From Myxococcota bacterium (GTDB lineage: Bacteria; Myxococcota_A; UBA9160; UBA4427): a DNA stretch of 64,000 bases. The notes under the pieces were generated by a model that was given only the letters and a program-made list of their open reading frames with translations, did not search any database and had not been told where the DNA came from. Both the position numbers and the translations under genes were made by a program. Of the stretch, positions 44,093-51,864 are shown in pieces (the first letter of the stretch is position 1; every line of letters starts with the position of its first letter). The DNA is taken from the NCBI GenBank assembly GCA_041389495.1, contig JAWKRT010000001.1, forward strand, positions 1,736,001-1,800,000. The letters are read 5' to 3'.

Positions 44093-44898
44093 GCGCGCTG
44101 TCCGTGCCGCTCGAGCAGGGCGAGGATGGCGTCGTGGAGGACGCCGTTGCTGGCGACGACCTCGACGCCGCTGCGCGGCGCCGCTCCGCCGCCGGCGTCC
44201 GTGCAGCGCCCGCCGGCCTCCTCGACGATCAGGATGCCGGCCGCGACGTCCCAGGGGCTGAGCTTGAACTCCCAGAACGCGTCGAAGCGCCCGGCCGCGA
44301 CGTAGCAGAGGTCGAGCGCGGCGCTCCCGTCGCGGCGGACGGCGCGCGTCGACTTCACCATGCGCGCGAAGTTCGAGAGGTTGTCGTCCTCGCTCCGGTG
44401 GACGTCGTAGGCGAAGCCGGTGGCGGCGAGCGCGTGGGCGAGCGTCGTCTCGGCGGAGACGCGCAGCGGGCGGCGGCCGAGAAAGGCGCCGCCGCCGCGC
44501 GTCGCCGTGTAGAGCTCGTCGAGCAGCGGGTCGTAGACGGCCGCCGCCGCGCGCTCGCCGCGGCGCTCGACGCCGATCGAGACACAGAAGCGCGGATAGC
44601 CGTGCGCGAAGTTCGTCGTGCCGTCGAGCGGGTCGACGACCCAGCACCATTCGGCGTCGGGATGCTCGGTGCCGCCGCCCTCCTCGGCGAGGATCGCGTC
44701 GCCCGGCCGCTCGCGTTCGAGCGTCTCGACGATCAGCTCCTCGCAGGCGTGGTCGACCTCCGTGACGAGGTTCGTCGGCGTTCCCTTCGTCGCGATGCGG
44801 AAGGTCGTCTCGTAGCGCTCGCGCTGGATGGCGCCGGCCTCGCGCGCGAGGCGCTCGGCGAGCGCGCGGGCGACGGCGATGTCGCGGTCGGAGCTCAT
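44089..44898 (-). CDS. suhB: inositol-1-monophosphatase family protein
   Basis: A 269-residue Mg-dependent phosphatase of the IMPase/SuhB/CysQ fold. Metal ligands are visible: LAEEGGG for the first Glu, WVVDPLDGTTNFAHGYP for the Asp-x-x-Asp-Gly-Thr cluster and SPWDVAAGILIVEEAGG for the last Asp. TRGGGAFLG and TGFAYDV also match bacterial SuhB. The ATG overlaps the tatD stop. Substrate (inositol phosphate, PAP or another) is not readable from sequence; the genomic neighbours give no help. Confidence 0.92.
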   Translation of the reverse strand: MSSDRDIAVARALAERLAREAGAIQRERYETTFRIATKGTPTNLVTEVDHACEELIVETLERERPGDAILAEEGGGTEHPDAEWCWVVDPLDGTTNFAHGYPRFCVSIGVERRGERAAAAVYDPLLDELYTATRGGGAFLGRRPLRVSAETTLAHALAATGFAYDVHRSEDDNLSNFARMVKSTRAVRRDGSAALDLCYVAAGRFDAFWEFKLSPWDVAAGILIVEEAGGRCTDAGGGAAPRSGVEVVASNGVLHDAILALLERHGQRA

Positions 44899-45722
44899 CG
44901 GGACTCCCGCGCGTCGAGCCGGTAGAGCGCGCGCGCATTGCGGCTGGTGTGGAGCGCCACGCGCTCGACCGTCGTGCCGTGCACGGCCGCGATCGCGGCG
45001 CCGACGAGCGGCGTCCACGCGGGCTCGTTGCGCCGGCCGCGGTGGCCCTCCGGCGCGAGGAACGGGGCGTCCGTCTCGACGAGCATCCGCTCGAGCGGGA
45101 CGGCGCGCGCCACCTCGCGCAGCGCGTCGCTGCGCTTGAACGTGACGATGCCCGAGAACGAGACGTAGAACCCTTCGCGCAGGGCGCGCTCGGCGAAGCC
45201 GAGCGAGCCCGTGTAGCAGTGCAGGACGCCCGCGAGCTCGCCGCGCCCCTCGGCGCGCCAGATGTCGAGGAGCTCTTCGTACGCGCTCTCGTCGTCGCTG
45301 CGCACGTGGATCGAGACGGGGAGGTCGAGCTCGCGCGCGAGGGCGACCTGCTCGGCGAAGACCTCGCGCTGCACGTCGCGCGGCGAGTTCATGTAGTGGT
45401 AGTCGAGGCCGCACTCCCCGACCGCGACGACGCGCTCGTGCGCGAGCCACGCGCGCAGTGCGCGGCGTCCCGCGTCGTCGAGGTCGGCGGCCTCGTGCGG
45501 ATGGACGCCGGCCGTCGCGAAGACGTCGTCGTGCGCGGCGGCGAGCGCGGCGGCCTCTCCGTTCCCGTCGGCGCCGTAGCCGGAGCCGATCGCCACCATC
45601 GTCTCGACGCCCGCGTCGCGCGCGCGCGCGATCGCCGCCTCGCGGTCGTCGTCGAAGCGATCCGCGGTGAGGTGGCAGTGGCTGTCGACCCAGCGCGCCG
45701 GCTCGAGGACGTCCCGCTCCAT
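44895..45722 (-). CDS. tatD: TatD-family metal-dependent DNase
   Basis: A 275-residue TIM-barrel hydrolase. Metal ligands: DSHCHLTAD (His15, His17), the bridging Glu in VGECGLDYHY, His in SIHVRSDD, His in GVLHCYTGS and Asp in LVETDAPFLAPEGHRGRRNEP. These proteins are 3'-5' exonucleases or D-aminoacyl-tRNA-hydrolase-like enzymes in DNA repair. It lies between metG and suhB; metG-tatD adjacency with holB is a common bacterial order. Five nucleotides separate it from metG. Confidence 0.95.
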   Translation of the reverse strand: MERDVLEPARWVDSHCHLTADRFDDDREAAIARARDAGVETMVAIGSGYGADGNGEAAALAAAHDDVFATAGVHPHEAADLDDAGRRALRAWLAHERVVAVGECGLDYHYMNSPRDVQREVFAEQVALARELDLPVSIHVRSDDESAYEELLDIWRAEGRGELAGVLHCYTGSLGFAERALREGFYVSFSGIVTFKRSDALREVARAVPLERMLVETDAPFLAPEGHRGRRNEPAWTPLVGAAIAAVHGTTVERVALHTSRNARALYRLDARESR

Positions 45723-45727
45723 GGCGC

Positions 45728-47305
45728 CTAGCTCCGCGGCGCGGGCTTCGCCGCGTCGGACGGCGCGGGCTCGACGCGCGGGAAGAGCGGCTCGCCCTTG
45801 GTCGTCGCGGCGCCGGGCGCGAGCCCGCCCCAGCGCGTCGCCGCGGGCAGGCGCGCGTCCTCGGGCGAGCCCTCCTGGCCGAGGCGATGCCACAGCTCGG
45901 CCGCCTTGCGCGGCACGAACGGCGCGAGCAGCAGCGTCGCGATGCGCAGCGCCTCGCACGCGGTGTAGAGGGTGGTGCGCACCTCGTCGGCGCGCGCGGC
46001 GTCCTTCGCCGCCTTCCACGGCTCGCGCTGCTCGAGGTAGCGGTTGCCCGCGTCGAGCGCGCGCTGCACGGCCTCGAGGGCGCGGTGCGGCTCGGTCGCG
46101 CGCAGGTGCTCGTCGACCGCGCGCGCCGCGTCGGCGAAGGCGGCCTCGAGCTCGCGCTCGGGTGCGGCCGCGGGCCCGGGCGTGGGCACGCGACCCTCCG
46201 CGAAGCGCGCGGTCATGTGGAGCGTGCGGCTCGCGAAGTTGCCGAGGTTGTTCGCGAGGTCGGCGTTGATGCGCGCGACGAGCACGTCCTCGCTGAAGCT
46301 CGCGTCGAGCCCGTAGCTCATCTCGCGCAGCAGCACGTAGCGGAAGGCCTCGAAGCCGTACTTCTCGTCCATCGCGCGCGGCGAGATCGCGTTGCCGAGC
46401 GACTTCGCGACCTTCTGCTCGTCGACGTTCCAGTAGCCGTGGACGTGGACGTGACGCGGCAGCGGCAGGCCGATCGCGTGCAGCATGGTCGGCCAGAAGA
46501 CACCGTGCGGCTTCAGGATGTCCTTCGCGATCAGGTGCTCGGCGGCGCTCCAGCGCGCTTCCCAGCCCGGTGCGTCGGGCCAGCCGGTGGCGGTCAGGTA
46601 GTTGACGAGCGCGTCGAACCAGACGTAGCAGACGTACTCGCGATCGAACGGCAGCTCGATGCCCCACGCGAGACGCGACTTCGGACGCGAGATGCACAGG
46701 TCGCCGAGGCCCGCGGCGTCGCGCAGCATCCCGAGGACCTCGTTGCGGTAGCGCTCGGGGCGGATCCAGTCGGGGCGTTCGCGCAGCGTCGCCTCGAGCC
46801 ACGCGAAGTGCTCCGACATCCGGAAGAAGTAGTTCGCCTCGGAGCGGCGCTCGGGAACGCGGTCGTGATCGCGGCAGCGGCCGTTCTCGAGGTCGCGCTC
46901 CGTGACGAAGCGCTCGCACCCGACGCAGTACTGCCCCTCGTACTCGCGGAACTCGATCTGCCCGGCGTCGTGCACCCGCTGCAGGAAGAGCTGCACGGCC
47001 CGCACGTGGTCGGCGTCGGTCGTCCGGATGAACCGGTCGAAGCCGAGGCCGAGGTCGGTCCACGTCTCGCGGAAGATCGCGGAGTAGCGATCGGTGACGT
47101 CGCGCGGCGCGACGCCCTCCCGCTCGGCCGTCTCGAGGATCTTCTCGCCGTGCTCGTCGCTTCCGGTGAGGAAGAAGACGTCCTCTCCGCACATGCGGTG
47201 GTAGCGCGCGAGCGTGTCCGCGACGCACGTCGTGTAGGTGTGGCCGATGTGCGGCTCGCCGTTCATGTAGTAGATCGGCGTCGTGACGTAGAACGAGCGG
47301 GTCAT
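45728..47305 (-). CDS. metG: methionyl-tRNA synthetase
   Basis: A 525-residue class I synthetase of the short type without the C-terminal EMAP domain. The HIGH motif is HIGH itself (residues 19-22), the KMSKS loop reads KVAKSLGN, and a zinc knuckle of one CxxC pair (CVGC) and a C-x-x-H follows at YCVGCERFVTERDLENGRC. The anticodon-binding helical domain includes DLANNLGNFASR and EPWKAAKDAAR. The ATG overlaps the holB stop as ATGA. Nothing unusual beyond Val-Ala in the KMSKS loop, seen in other bacteria. Confidence 0.96.
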   Translation of the reverse strand: MTRSFYVTTPIYYMNGEPHIGHTYTTCVADTLARYHRMCGEDVFFLTGSDEHGEKILETAEREGVAPRDVTDRYSAIFRETWTDLGLGFDRFIRTTDADHVRAVQLFLQRVHDAGQIEFREYEGQYCVGCERFVTERDLENGRCRDHDRVPERRSEANYFFRMSEHFAWLEATLRERPDWIRPERYRNEVLGMLRDAAGLGDLCISRPKSRLAWGIELPFDREYVCYVWFDALVNYLTATGWPDAPGWEARWSAAEHLIAKDILKPHGVFWPTMLHAIGLPLPRHVHVHGYWNVDEQKVAKSLGNAISPRAMDEKYGFEAFRYVLLREMSYGLDASFSEDVLVARINADLANNLGNFASRTLHMTARFAEGRVPTPGPAAAPERELEAAFADAARAVDEHLRATEPHRALEAVQRALDAGNRYLEQREPWKAAKDAARADEVRTTLYTACEALRIATLLLAPFVPRKAAELWHRLGQEGSPEDARLPAATRWGGLAPGAATTKGEPLFPRVEPAPSDAAKPAPRS

Positions 47306-48219
47306 GCGGGGCGGCTCGCGGCGTGCAGAGCGAGCAGGGCGCGCTCGGCCACCATCTGCGGGTTCGCGTTGCGCTGGGCGAGGTCCCGGCGGCAGGCCTT
47401 CAGCGTCGCGAAGGCGTCGAGCTCGGCGCGCGCGCTCGCGGCGCCGTCGCGGACGCGCGCCGTCGCGCGCTCGCGCAGCCACTCGGAGCCCGTCGCGAGC
47501 AGCTCGCGCACGAGCTCGGCGCTGGCCGCGCGCTCGCCGCGCACCTCCTCGGCCCAGTCGAGCAGCGCGGGGACGTCGAGGCGTGCGATGCCGTCGAGGC
47601 GTTCGGCGAGCGCGGCGACCGATTCGCTCGCGTCGTCGCCGCGCAGCGCGAGCGTGCGCGCCACGGGGAACGCGACGCGCTGGCAGCGCGAGCGGATCGT
47701 CGCGAGGAGCGCGGCCGCGCTCGCGGCGACGAGCACGATCGTCGTGTCCGCGGGCGGCTCCTCGAGCAGGCGGAGCAGCGCGTTCTGGGCCTCGGTGTTG
47801 AGCCACTCCGCGTCGGCGATGACGGCCACGCAGCGGCCGCCCTCGTTCGCGCCGAGCCGCAGCGCGCGCTGCAGCGCGCGCACCTGGCCGATGCGGACGC
47901 GCGTGCCGTCGGCGCCGCGGTCGACCCAGTAGAGGTCCGGGTGGTCGCCGACGTGCCGGAAGAACGGGCCGCTGCGGCCCGTGCCGTCGATCTCGACGCC
48001 GTCGTCCCCGGCCTCGTGGCCGCTGCGGGCGCACGCTCCACAGGCCTCGCACGGGCGATCGGCGTCGCGCTCGCCCCGGCAGACGAGCGCGCGCGCGAAC
48101 CACAGCGCGGCCTCGCGCGCCGGCTCGGTCGCGCCCGAGAGCAGGTATCCGGAGTGGATGCGACCGCCCTCGAGCGCGCGGCGCAGCAGCGTGCGGGGGT
48201 CGCTCGGGACGGCCGGCAT
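47302..48219 (-). CDS. holB: DNA polymerase III delta-prime subunit
   Basis: A 305-residue clamp-loader AAA+ protein. The P-loop is degenerate (SGATEPAREAAL in place of GxxGxGK), as is normal for delta-prime, which does not hydrolyse ATP. A zinc module has four cysteines (Cys in LVCRGERDA, then CEACGAC). The sensor region VAVIADAEWLNTEAQNALLRLLEEPP and the SRC arginine-finger motif (RSRCQRVAF) are intact. CTACGGT on the minus strand lies 8 nt before the ATG, and no Shine-Dalgarno is visible, suggesting a leaderless start for the holB-metG-tatD-suhB operon. Confidence 0.92.
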   Translation of the reverse strand: MPAVPSDPRTLLRRALEGGRIHSGYLLSGATEPAREAALWFARALVCRGERDADRPCEACGACARSGHEAGDDGVEIDGTGRSGPFFRHVGDHPDLYWVDRGADGTRVRIGQVRALQRALRLGANEGGRCVAVIADAEWLNTEAQNALLRLLEEPPADTTIVLVAASAAALLATIRSRCQRVAFPVARTLALRGDDASESVAALAERLDGIARLDVPALLDWAEEVRGERAASAELVRELLATGSEWLRERATARVRDGAASARAELDAFATLKACRRDLAQRNANPQMVAERALLALHAASRPA

Positions 48220-48227
48220 GGGCGCGC

Positions 48228-48234
48228 ACCGTAG
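48228..48234 (-). promoter_or_regulatory. CTACGGT -10-like element, leaderless holB
   Basis: TACGGT fits TANNNT and ends 8 nt before the holB ATG. With that spacing transcription would begin at or next to the start codon. Confidence 0.45.
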
Positions 48235-48402
48235 CACGGGCGGTCCGGTCGGAAGCGACGTGCAGCTGCACGGGAACCGGGCCGTCGCGACGACGGAGTC
48301 CGGCGCGCGCCGCGTCGTCGACCCGCTCAAGTGTTGCGTGCCCGATGCCGATCGACGCCGCACCGCGCGGCGATCTCCGCGCGACGAGAGGGGTGCACGG
48401 AC

Positions 48403-48861
48403 ATGGCGTTCGGTCGAGGCAAGGATGGCGGATCGATGGGACCGGCGACGAGCACGAGCGCGCCGAGCAGCAGCGGCTTCGGCAACCTGACCGCATTCAT
48501 CGACCAGGGCTCGGAGTTCGAGGGGAAGCTCTCCTTCAAGGACACCGTCCGCATCGACGGCCGCTTCTCCGGCGAGATCAGCAGCGAGAACACGCTGATC
48601 GTCGGCGAGAGCGGCGAGATCGAGGCCACCATCCACTCGCCGAGCGTCGTCATCAGCGGCGCCGTGCACGGCGACGTCCACGCGTCGCGACAGCTCGTGC
48701 TCCACAAGACGGCCCGCCTCGTGGGCGACGTGCACACGCCGTCGCTCGTCGTCGAGGAGGGCGCGGTCGTCAACGGTGCGATCAAGATGACGCGGCCCGA
48801 GCCGCAGGCGAAGCCGGCGCCGAAGGTCGAGCCGCCGAAGGACGCGGGCACGCCGCGCTAG
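48403..48861 (+). CDS. bactofilin
   Basis: A 152-residue polymer-forming protein. After a short disordered Gly/Ser/Thr N-terminus, the beta-helix DUF583 core runs about 25-125 with the repeating pattern GKLSFKDTVRIDGRFSG, GEIEATIHSPSVVISGAVHG and ARLVGDVHTPSLVVEEGAVVNG. A Pro/Lys/Ala tail follows. Bactofilins form cytoskeletal filaments linked to cell shape, stalk formation or chromosome arrangement in delta- and alphaproteobacteria. The ATG at 48403 is preceded by a purine-rich GAGAGGGG; the longer frame from 48331 is not needed. A stand-alone gene, divergent from holB. Confidence 0.93.
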   Translation: MAFGRGKDGGSMGPATSTSAPSSSGFGNLTAFIDQGSEFEGKLSFKDTVRIDGRFSGEISSENTLIVGESGEIEATIHSPSVVISGAVHGDVHASRQLVLHKTARLVGDVHTPSLVVEEGAVVNGAIKMTRPEPQAKPAPKVEPPKDAGTPR

Positions 48862-48928
48862 CGGCCCTCGCGCCACCGTTCTCGCCCCCCGCCCCGTGCG
48901 GCGCGCGCCCGCGCGCGGCGCCGTCGCG

Positions 48929-49174
48929 CTAGCCGACCACGACCGTCGTGACGCCCGGAACGAAGCGGCGGAGCGGCTCCTCGATCGCGATGCGCAGCGT
49001 CGCGGGCTGCGCCGGGCAGCGCGCGCACTCGCCCTGGAGCGCGACGCGCACGACGCCGTCGGCGCCCACGTCGAGCAGCTCGACGTTGCCGCCGTCGGCG
49101 ACGAGCCCCGGGCGGATGCGGTCGATGGCGCTCTCGACGTCGGCCCGCGACGGGCCCCTTCCCTGGATCTCCAT
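48929..49174 (-). CDS. NifU C-terminal-domain Fe-S protein
   Basis: An 81-residue stand-alone NifU C-terminal domain (Nfu). The helix IDRIRPGLVADGGNVELLDVG and the cluster-binding CxxC in GECARCPAQ (about residues 49-55) are standard, followed by LRIAIEEPLRRFVPGV. Such proteins hold or deliver Fe-S clusters. The CxxC spacing is normal though the inner residues (Ala-Arg) differ from the usual Gly-Ser. It converges on bactofilin and diverges from moaDE across a region containing a palindrome. Confidence 0.9.
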   Translation of the reverse strand: MEIQGRGPSRADVESAIDRIRPGLVADGGNVELLDVGADGVVRVALQGECARCPAQPATLRIAIEEPLRRFVPGVTTVVVG

Positions 49175-49198
49175 GCGCGCGCGTTTCGGCGCGCGCCC

Positions 49199-49218
49199 AC
49201 GCCGGGTTGACCCGGCGT
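49199..49218. promoter_or_regulatory. palindrome in the nifU-like/moaDE divergent region
   Basis: ACGCCGGGT and ACCCGGCGT flank TG, a 9-bp perfect inverted repeat 25 nt upstream of the nifU-like start and about 100 nt upstream of moaDE. Could be an operator or a 5'-leader hairpin; nothing identifies a binder. Confidence 0.4.
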
Positions 49219-49304
49219 CGGCGTCCGCGCGCGCCCGTCGCTCCGGTCGACGCTCGCGCGGGTGACGCCGCGCACGGCGCGGGGCCTCGCCTGCGCACGG
49301 CTTG

Positions 49305-49311
49305 CTAGCCT
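49305..49311 (+). promoter_or_regulatory. CTAGCCT -10-like element, leaderless moaDE
   Basis: TAGCCT fits TANNNT and ends 9 nt before the GTG of the MoaD-MoaE gene, with no Shine-Dalgarno between. Confidence 0.45.
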
Positions 49312-49320
49312 CCCGCCGCC

Positions 49321-49989
49321 GTGGACGTCACCGTCAAGCTCTTCGGATCCGTGCGCGAGCAGGTGGGCGCGAAGGAGCTCGCCATGACGCTCGCCGACGG
49401 CGCGACCGTCGCGGTCGTGCGCGATCGCCTCGCGGCCGATCACGCGCTGTTCCGCGACCTCGGCACGCGCCTCGCCGTCTCCGTGAACCTCGAGGTCGCG
49501 AGCCTCGACACGCCGCTCCGGAACGGCGACGAGGTCGCGTTCCTGCCGCCCGTGTCGGGCGGCGCGGGACGCGCGCCCCTCTGCACGATCTCGAGCCATC
49601 CGCTCGACGAGCGCGAGGTCGCCGCGCGCGTGGCCGGCCCCGACGCGGGCGGACTCGTCACGTTCGTCGGCGCCGTGCGCGACCGCGCGCGCGGCAACGA
49701 CATCGAGTACCTCGAGTACGAGGCCTATCCCGCGATGGCCGAGCGCGAGATGGAGAAGATCGCCGCCGACTGCGCCCGCCGCTGGCCGGGAGCGCGCGTC
49801 GCGATCGCGCATCGCACGGGGCGCCTCGAGATCGGCGACGTCGCGGTCGTCGTCGTCGCCGCCGCGCCGCACCGGGCCGAGGCGTTCGACGCGTGCCGCT
49901 TCGCGATCGACACGCTCAAGCAGACGGTCCCCATCTGGAAGAAGGAGGTGGCGACGTCGGGCGAGTACTGGGTGGACGATCACGCATGA
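49321..49989 (+). CDS. moaE: MoaD-MoaE fusion, molybdopterin synthase
   Basis: A 222-residue fusion. Residues 1-83 are MoaD (ubiquitin-like: VTVKLFGSVREQVGAKEL, NLEVASLDTPLRNGDEVAFLPPVSGG). Residues 88-222 are MoaE (ISSHPLDEREVAARV, GLVTFVGAVRD, EYLEYEAYPAMAEREM, ALGA-type RTGRLEIGDVAVVV, the active-site Lys in VPIWKKEVATSGEYWV). The synthase adds two sulfurs to cyclic pyranopterin monophosphate. MoaD normally works through a free C-terminal Gly-Gly thiocarboxylate, which here is internal (PPVSGGAG). In mycobacterial MoaX the fusion is cleaved after Gly-Gly, and a protease would be required here too; none is identified. Confidence 0.9.
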   Translation: MDVTVKLFGSVREQVGAKELAMTLADGATVAVVRDRLAADHALFRDLGTRLAVSVNLEVASLDTPLRNGDEVAFLPPVSGGAGRAPLCTISSHPLDEREVAARVAGPDAGGLVTFVGAVRDRARGNDIEYLEYEAYPAMAEREMEKIAADCARRWPGARVAIAHRTGRLEIGDVAVVVVAAAPHRAEAFDACRFAIDTLKQTVPIWKKEVATSGEYWVDDHA

Positions 49990-50519
49990 GCGGCGACCCG
50001 AAGCCGTCGTCGGCGCACCATCACCACCGCAGGGAGGCCGTCGCGAGCGTCGCGACGGTCGTGATCACGGTGAGCGACACGCGCACGCTCGAGACCGACG
50101 CCGGAGGCGCGCTCGCGGCCGAGCTGCTCGGCGCCGCGGGCCACGTCGTCGCGGCGCGCGAGATCGTGCCCGACGAGCCCGCCGCGATCCGCGCCGCGCT
50201 CGAGGCGGCGCTCGCGCGCGATGGCGTGGGGGCCGTGCTGCTCACGGGCGGGACGGGCGTCGCGCCGCGCGACGTCACGCCCGAGACGGTCGCTCCGCTC
50301 CTCGAGCGCGAGATCCCGGGCTTCGGCGAGCTGTTCCGCATGTTGTCGTACGAGGACGTCGGCTCGGCCGCGCTGCTCTCGCGCGCCATCGCCGGGCTCG
50401 CGCGCGGGCGCGTCGTGTTCGCGATTCCGGGCTCGCGCGGCGCCGTGCGGCTCGCGGTCGAGAAGCTCGTCGGTCCGGAGCTCGGCCATCTCGCGGCCGA
50501 GGCCGTCAAGACGCGCTAG
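49986..50519 (+). CDS. moaB: molybdopterin adenylyltransferase family (MoaB/Mog)
   Basis: A 177-residue protein of the MoaB/MogA fold that adenylylates molybdopterin before metal insertion. Markers: VVITVSDTRTLETDAGG, VLLTGGTGVAPRDVTPE and FGELFRMLSYEDVGSAALLSRA, and a pocket PGSRGAVRLA. The N-terminus has a natural SSAHHHHRREA stretch. The ATG overlaps the moaDE stop, so the three activities of the late pathway are coupled. Other moa genes (moaA, moaC) are not in the window. Confidence 0.93.
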   Translation: MSGDPKPSSAHHHHRREAVASVATVVITVSDTRTLETDAGGALAAELLGAAGHVVAAREIVPDEPAAIRAALEAALARDGVGAVLLTGGTGVAPRDVTPETVAPLLEREIPGFGELFRMLSYEDVGSAALLSRAIAGLARGRVVFAIPGSRGAVRLAVEKLVGPELGHLAAEAVKTR

Positions 50520-50540
50520 CCCGGGGCCGACAAGGCGCGG

Positions 50541-51830
50541 GTGATCGCGCCCGCCCGCCGCGTCCTCGCGCTCCTCGGTCTCGTGGTCGTCTGTGTCGGT
50601 CCGCGCGGAGCGGCGCGCGCGGACGCCTACGTCTGGGTCGATGACGACGGCGTCACGCACCTGACGAACGACCCGCGCGACGTGCCACAGGATGCGCGCG
50701 ACGACGCCGACGACGCGCCGCCCGACCGCGTGCGCGCGCTGTGGGACGACGGCGTGGTCGGTCCGCCGCTCGACACGCCCGCCGCCGCCGGGGGCGGCGA
50801 CGACGCGCGCATCACCCGTCTGCTCGCGGGCGCGCGCGCCGACATCCTGCGCGGCGAGCACGCGCGCGCGACCGCCGCGCTGCGCAGCCTCGTCCGCCTC
50901 GACCCGGGGCGCCCCGAGCCCTACTGGTATCTCGCGGAGCTCGAGCGCCAGCGCGGTCGCTATGCGAGCGCGCAGGAGCAGCTCGCGGAGTTCGTCGGGC
51001 GCGCGACCGCGCCGCGCTATGCGAAGTGGCGCGACGCCGCGCGCGACCGCATCGCGTCGCTCGCCGACGAGCAGCGGCTCGCGGACCCGGACGCGGAGCG
51101 TGCGCCGCTCGCCCTCGTCGCGCGCGAGAGCTCGCACTTCCGCGTCGAGCTCGACTCCGAGCTCGACGTCCGTCCGGCCTACGGACCGACGGTGCTGCAC
51201 TACCTCGAGGAGGCGCGCGGCGACGTCGCGGAGGCGCTCGGCGTCGTCCCGAGCGAGCCGCTCGGCGTCGTGTTCTACGGCAGTGCCGCCTATCAGCGCG
51301 CCCACCGCCATCGCTTCTCGTTCAAGACGGTCGGCTTCTTCGACGGGCGCATCCACGTGGCGTCGCCGGCCGACCCCGGCGAGTCGCTGCGCGCGCTCCT
51401 CTTCCACGAGTACACGCACGCGCTCTTCCGCGAGCAGACCGGCGCCGACCGGCCGTACTGGCTCAACGAGGGGCTCGCCGAGCTCGTCGAGCGGCGCGCG
51501 CGGCGGCTGCCCACGTCGACGCGCAGCGAGCGCGCGGCGCTGCGCGCGCGGATCGAGGGCGACGCGTGGATCCCGCTCCGGCGCATCGCGCCGAGCTTCG
51601 GCGGGCTCGCCGGCGACGACGCGCGCGCGGCCTATCTCGAGGCGATCGTGACCGCCGAGTGGATCGAGGCGCACACCGAGGCGCCGCAGCGCGCACGGCT
51701 CCTGCAGCGGCTCGGTGAAGGGTGGTCGATCGACCAGGCGCTGCACGAGGCGCTCGGCGTCGATACCGACGGGCTCGACGCCAGCGTGCGGCGGCGGATC
51801 ACGGACGAGTTCCCCGCGCTCGTGCCGTAG
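50541..51830 (+). CDS. secreted TPR/gluzincin-like peptidase
   Basis: A 429-residue exported protein. After a signal peptide (about residues 1-27) comes a DUF4124 domain (AYVWVDDDGVTHLTNDP), then TPR-like helices (ARATAALRSLVRLDPG), and a C-terminal gluzincin peptidase-MA-like fold. The zinc site HEYTHALF (HExxH) and the downstream Glu in YWLNEGLAELVE give the His-Glu-His-Glu set. The rest of the fold, GVVFYGSAAYQ and VGFFDGRIHV, matches the family. The GTG is 21 nt from the moaB stop. It is probably active in the periplasm; the substrate is unknown. Confidence 0.8.
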   Translation: MIAPARRVLALLGLVVVCVGPRGAARADAYVWVDDDGVTHLTNDPRDVPQDARDDADDAPPDRVRALWDDGVVGPPLDTPAAAGGGDDARITRLLAGARADILRGEHARATAALRSLVRLDPGRPEPYWYLAELERQRGRYASAQEQLAEFVGRATAPRYAKWRDAARDRIASLADEQRLADPDAERAPLALVARESSHFRVELDSELDVRPAYGPTVLHYLEEARGDVAEALGVVPSEPLGVVFYGSAAYQRAHRHRFSFKTVGFFDGRIHVASPADPGESLRALLFHEYTHALFREQTGADRPYWLNEGLAELVERRARRLPTSTRSERAALRARIEGDAWIPLRRIAPSFGGLAGDDARAAYLEAIVTAEWIEAHTEAPQRARLLQRLGEGWSIDQALHEALGVDTDGLDASVRRRITDEFPALVP

Positions 51831-51833
51831 CGC

Positions 51834-51856
51834 CGCGCGGGAGGACGTGCCGCGCG
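51834..51856. terminator. hairpin between convergent genes
   Basis: CGCGCGG and CCGCGCG, 9-nt loop, in the short gap between the peptidase stop and the end of the FHA gene. No T-run; may end transcripts from both sides. Confidence 0.35.
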
Positions 51857-51864
51857 CGTCCGGG

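Noticed and set aside
47302..48219. Missing P-loop in holB as a sign of decay
   Set aside because: Delta-prime subunits normally lack a functional P-loop; the SRC motif and zinc cysteines are intact.
50016..50034. HHHH stretch in the MoaB/Mog N-terminus as a cloning tag
   Set aside because: Only four histidines within natural-looking high-GC coding sequence; no vector sequence around.
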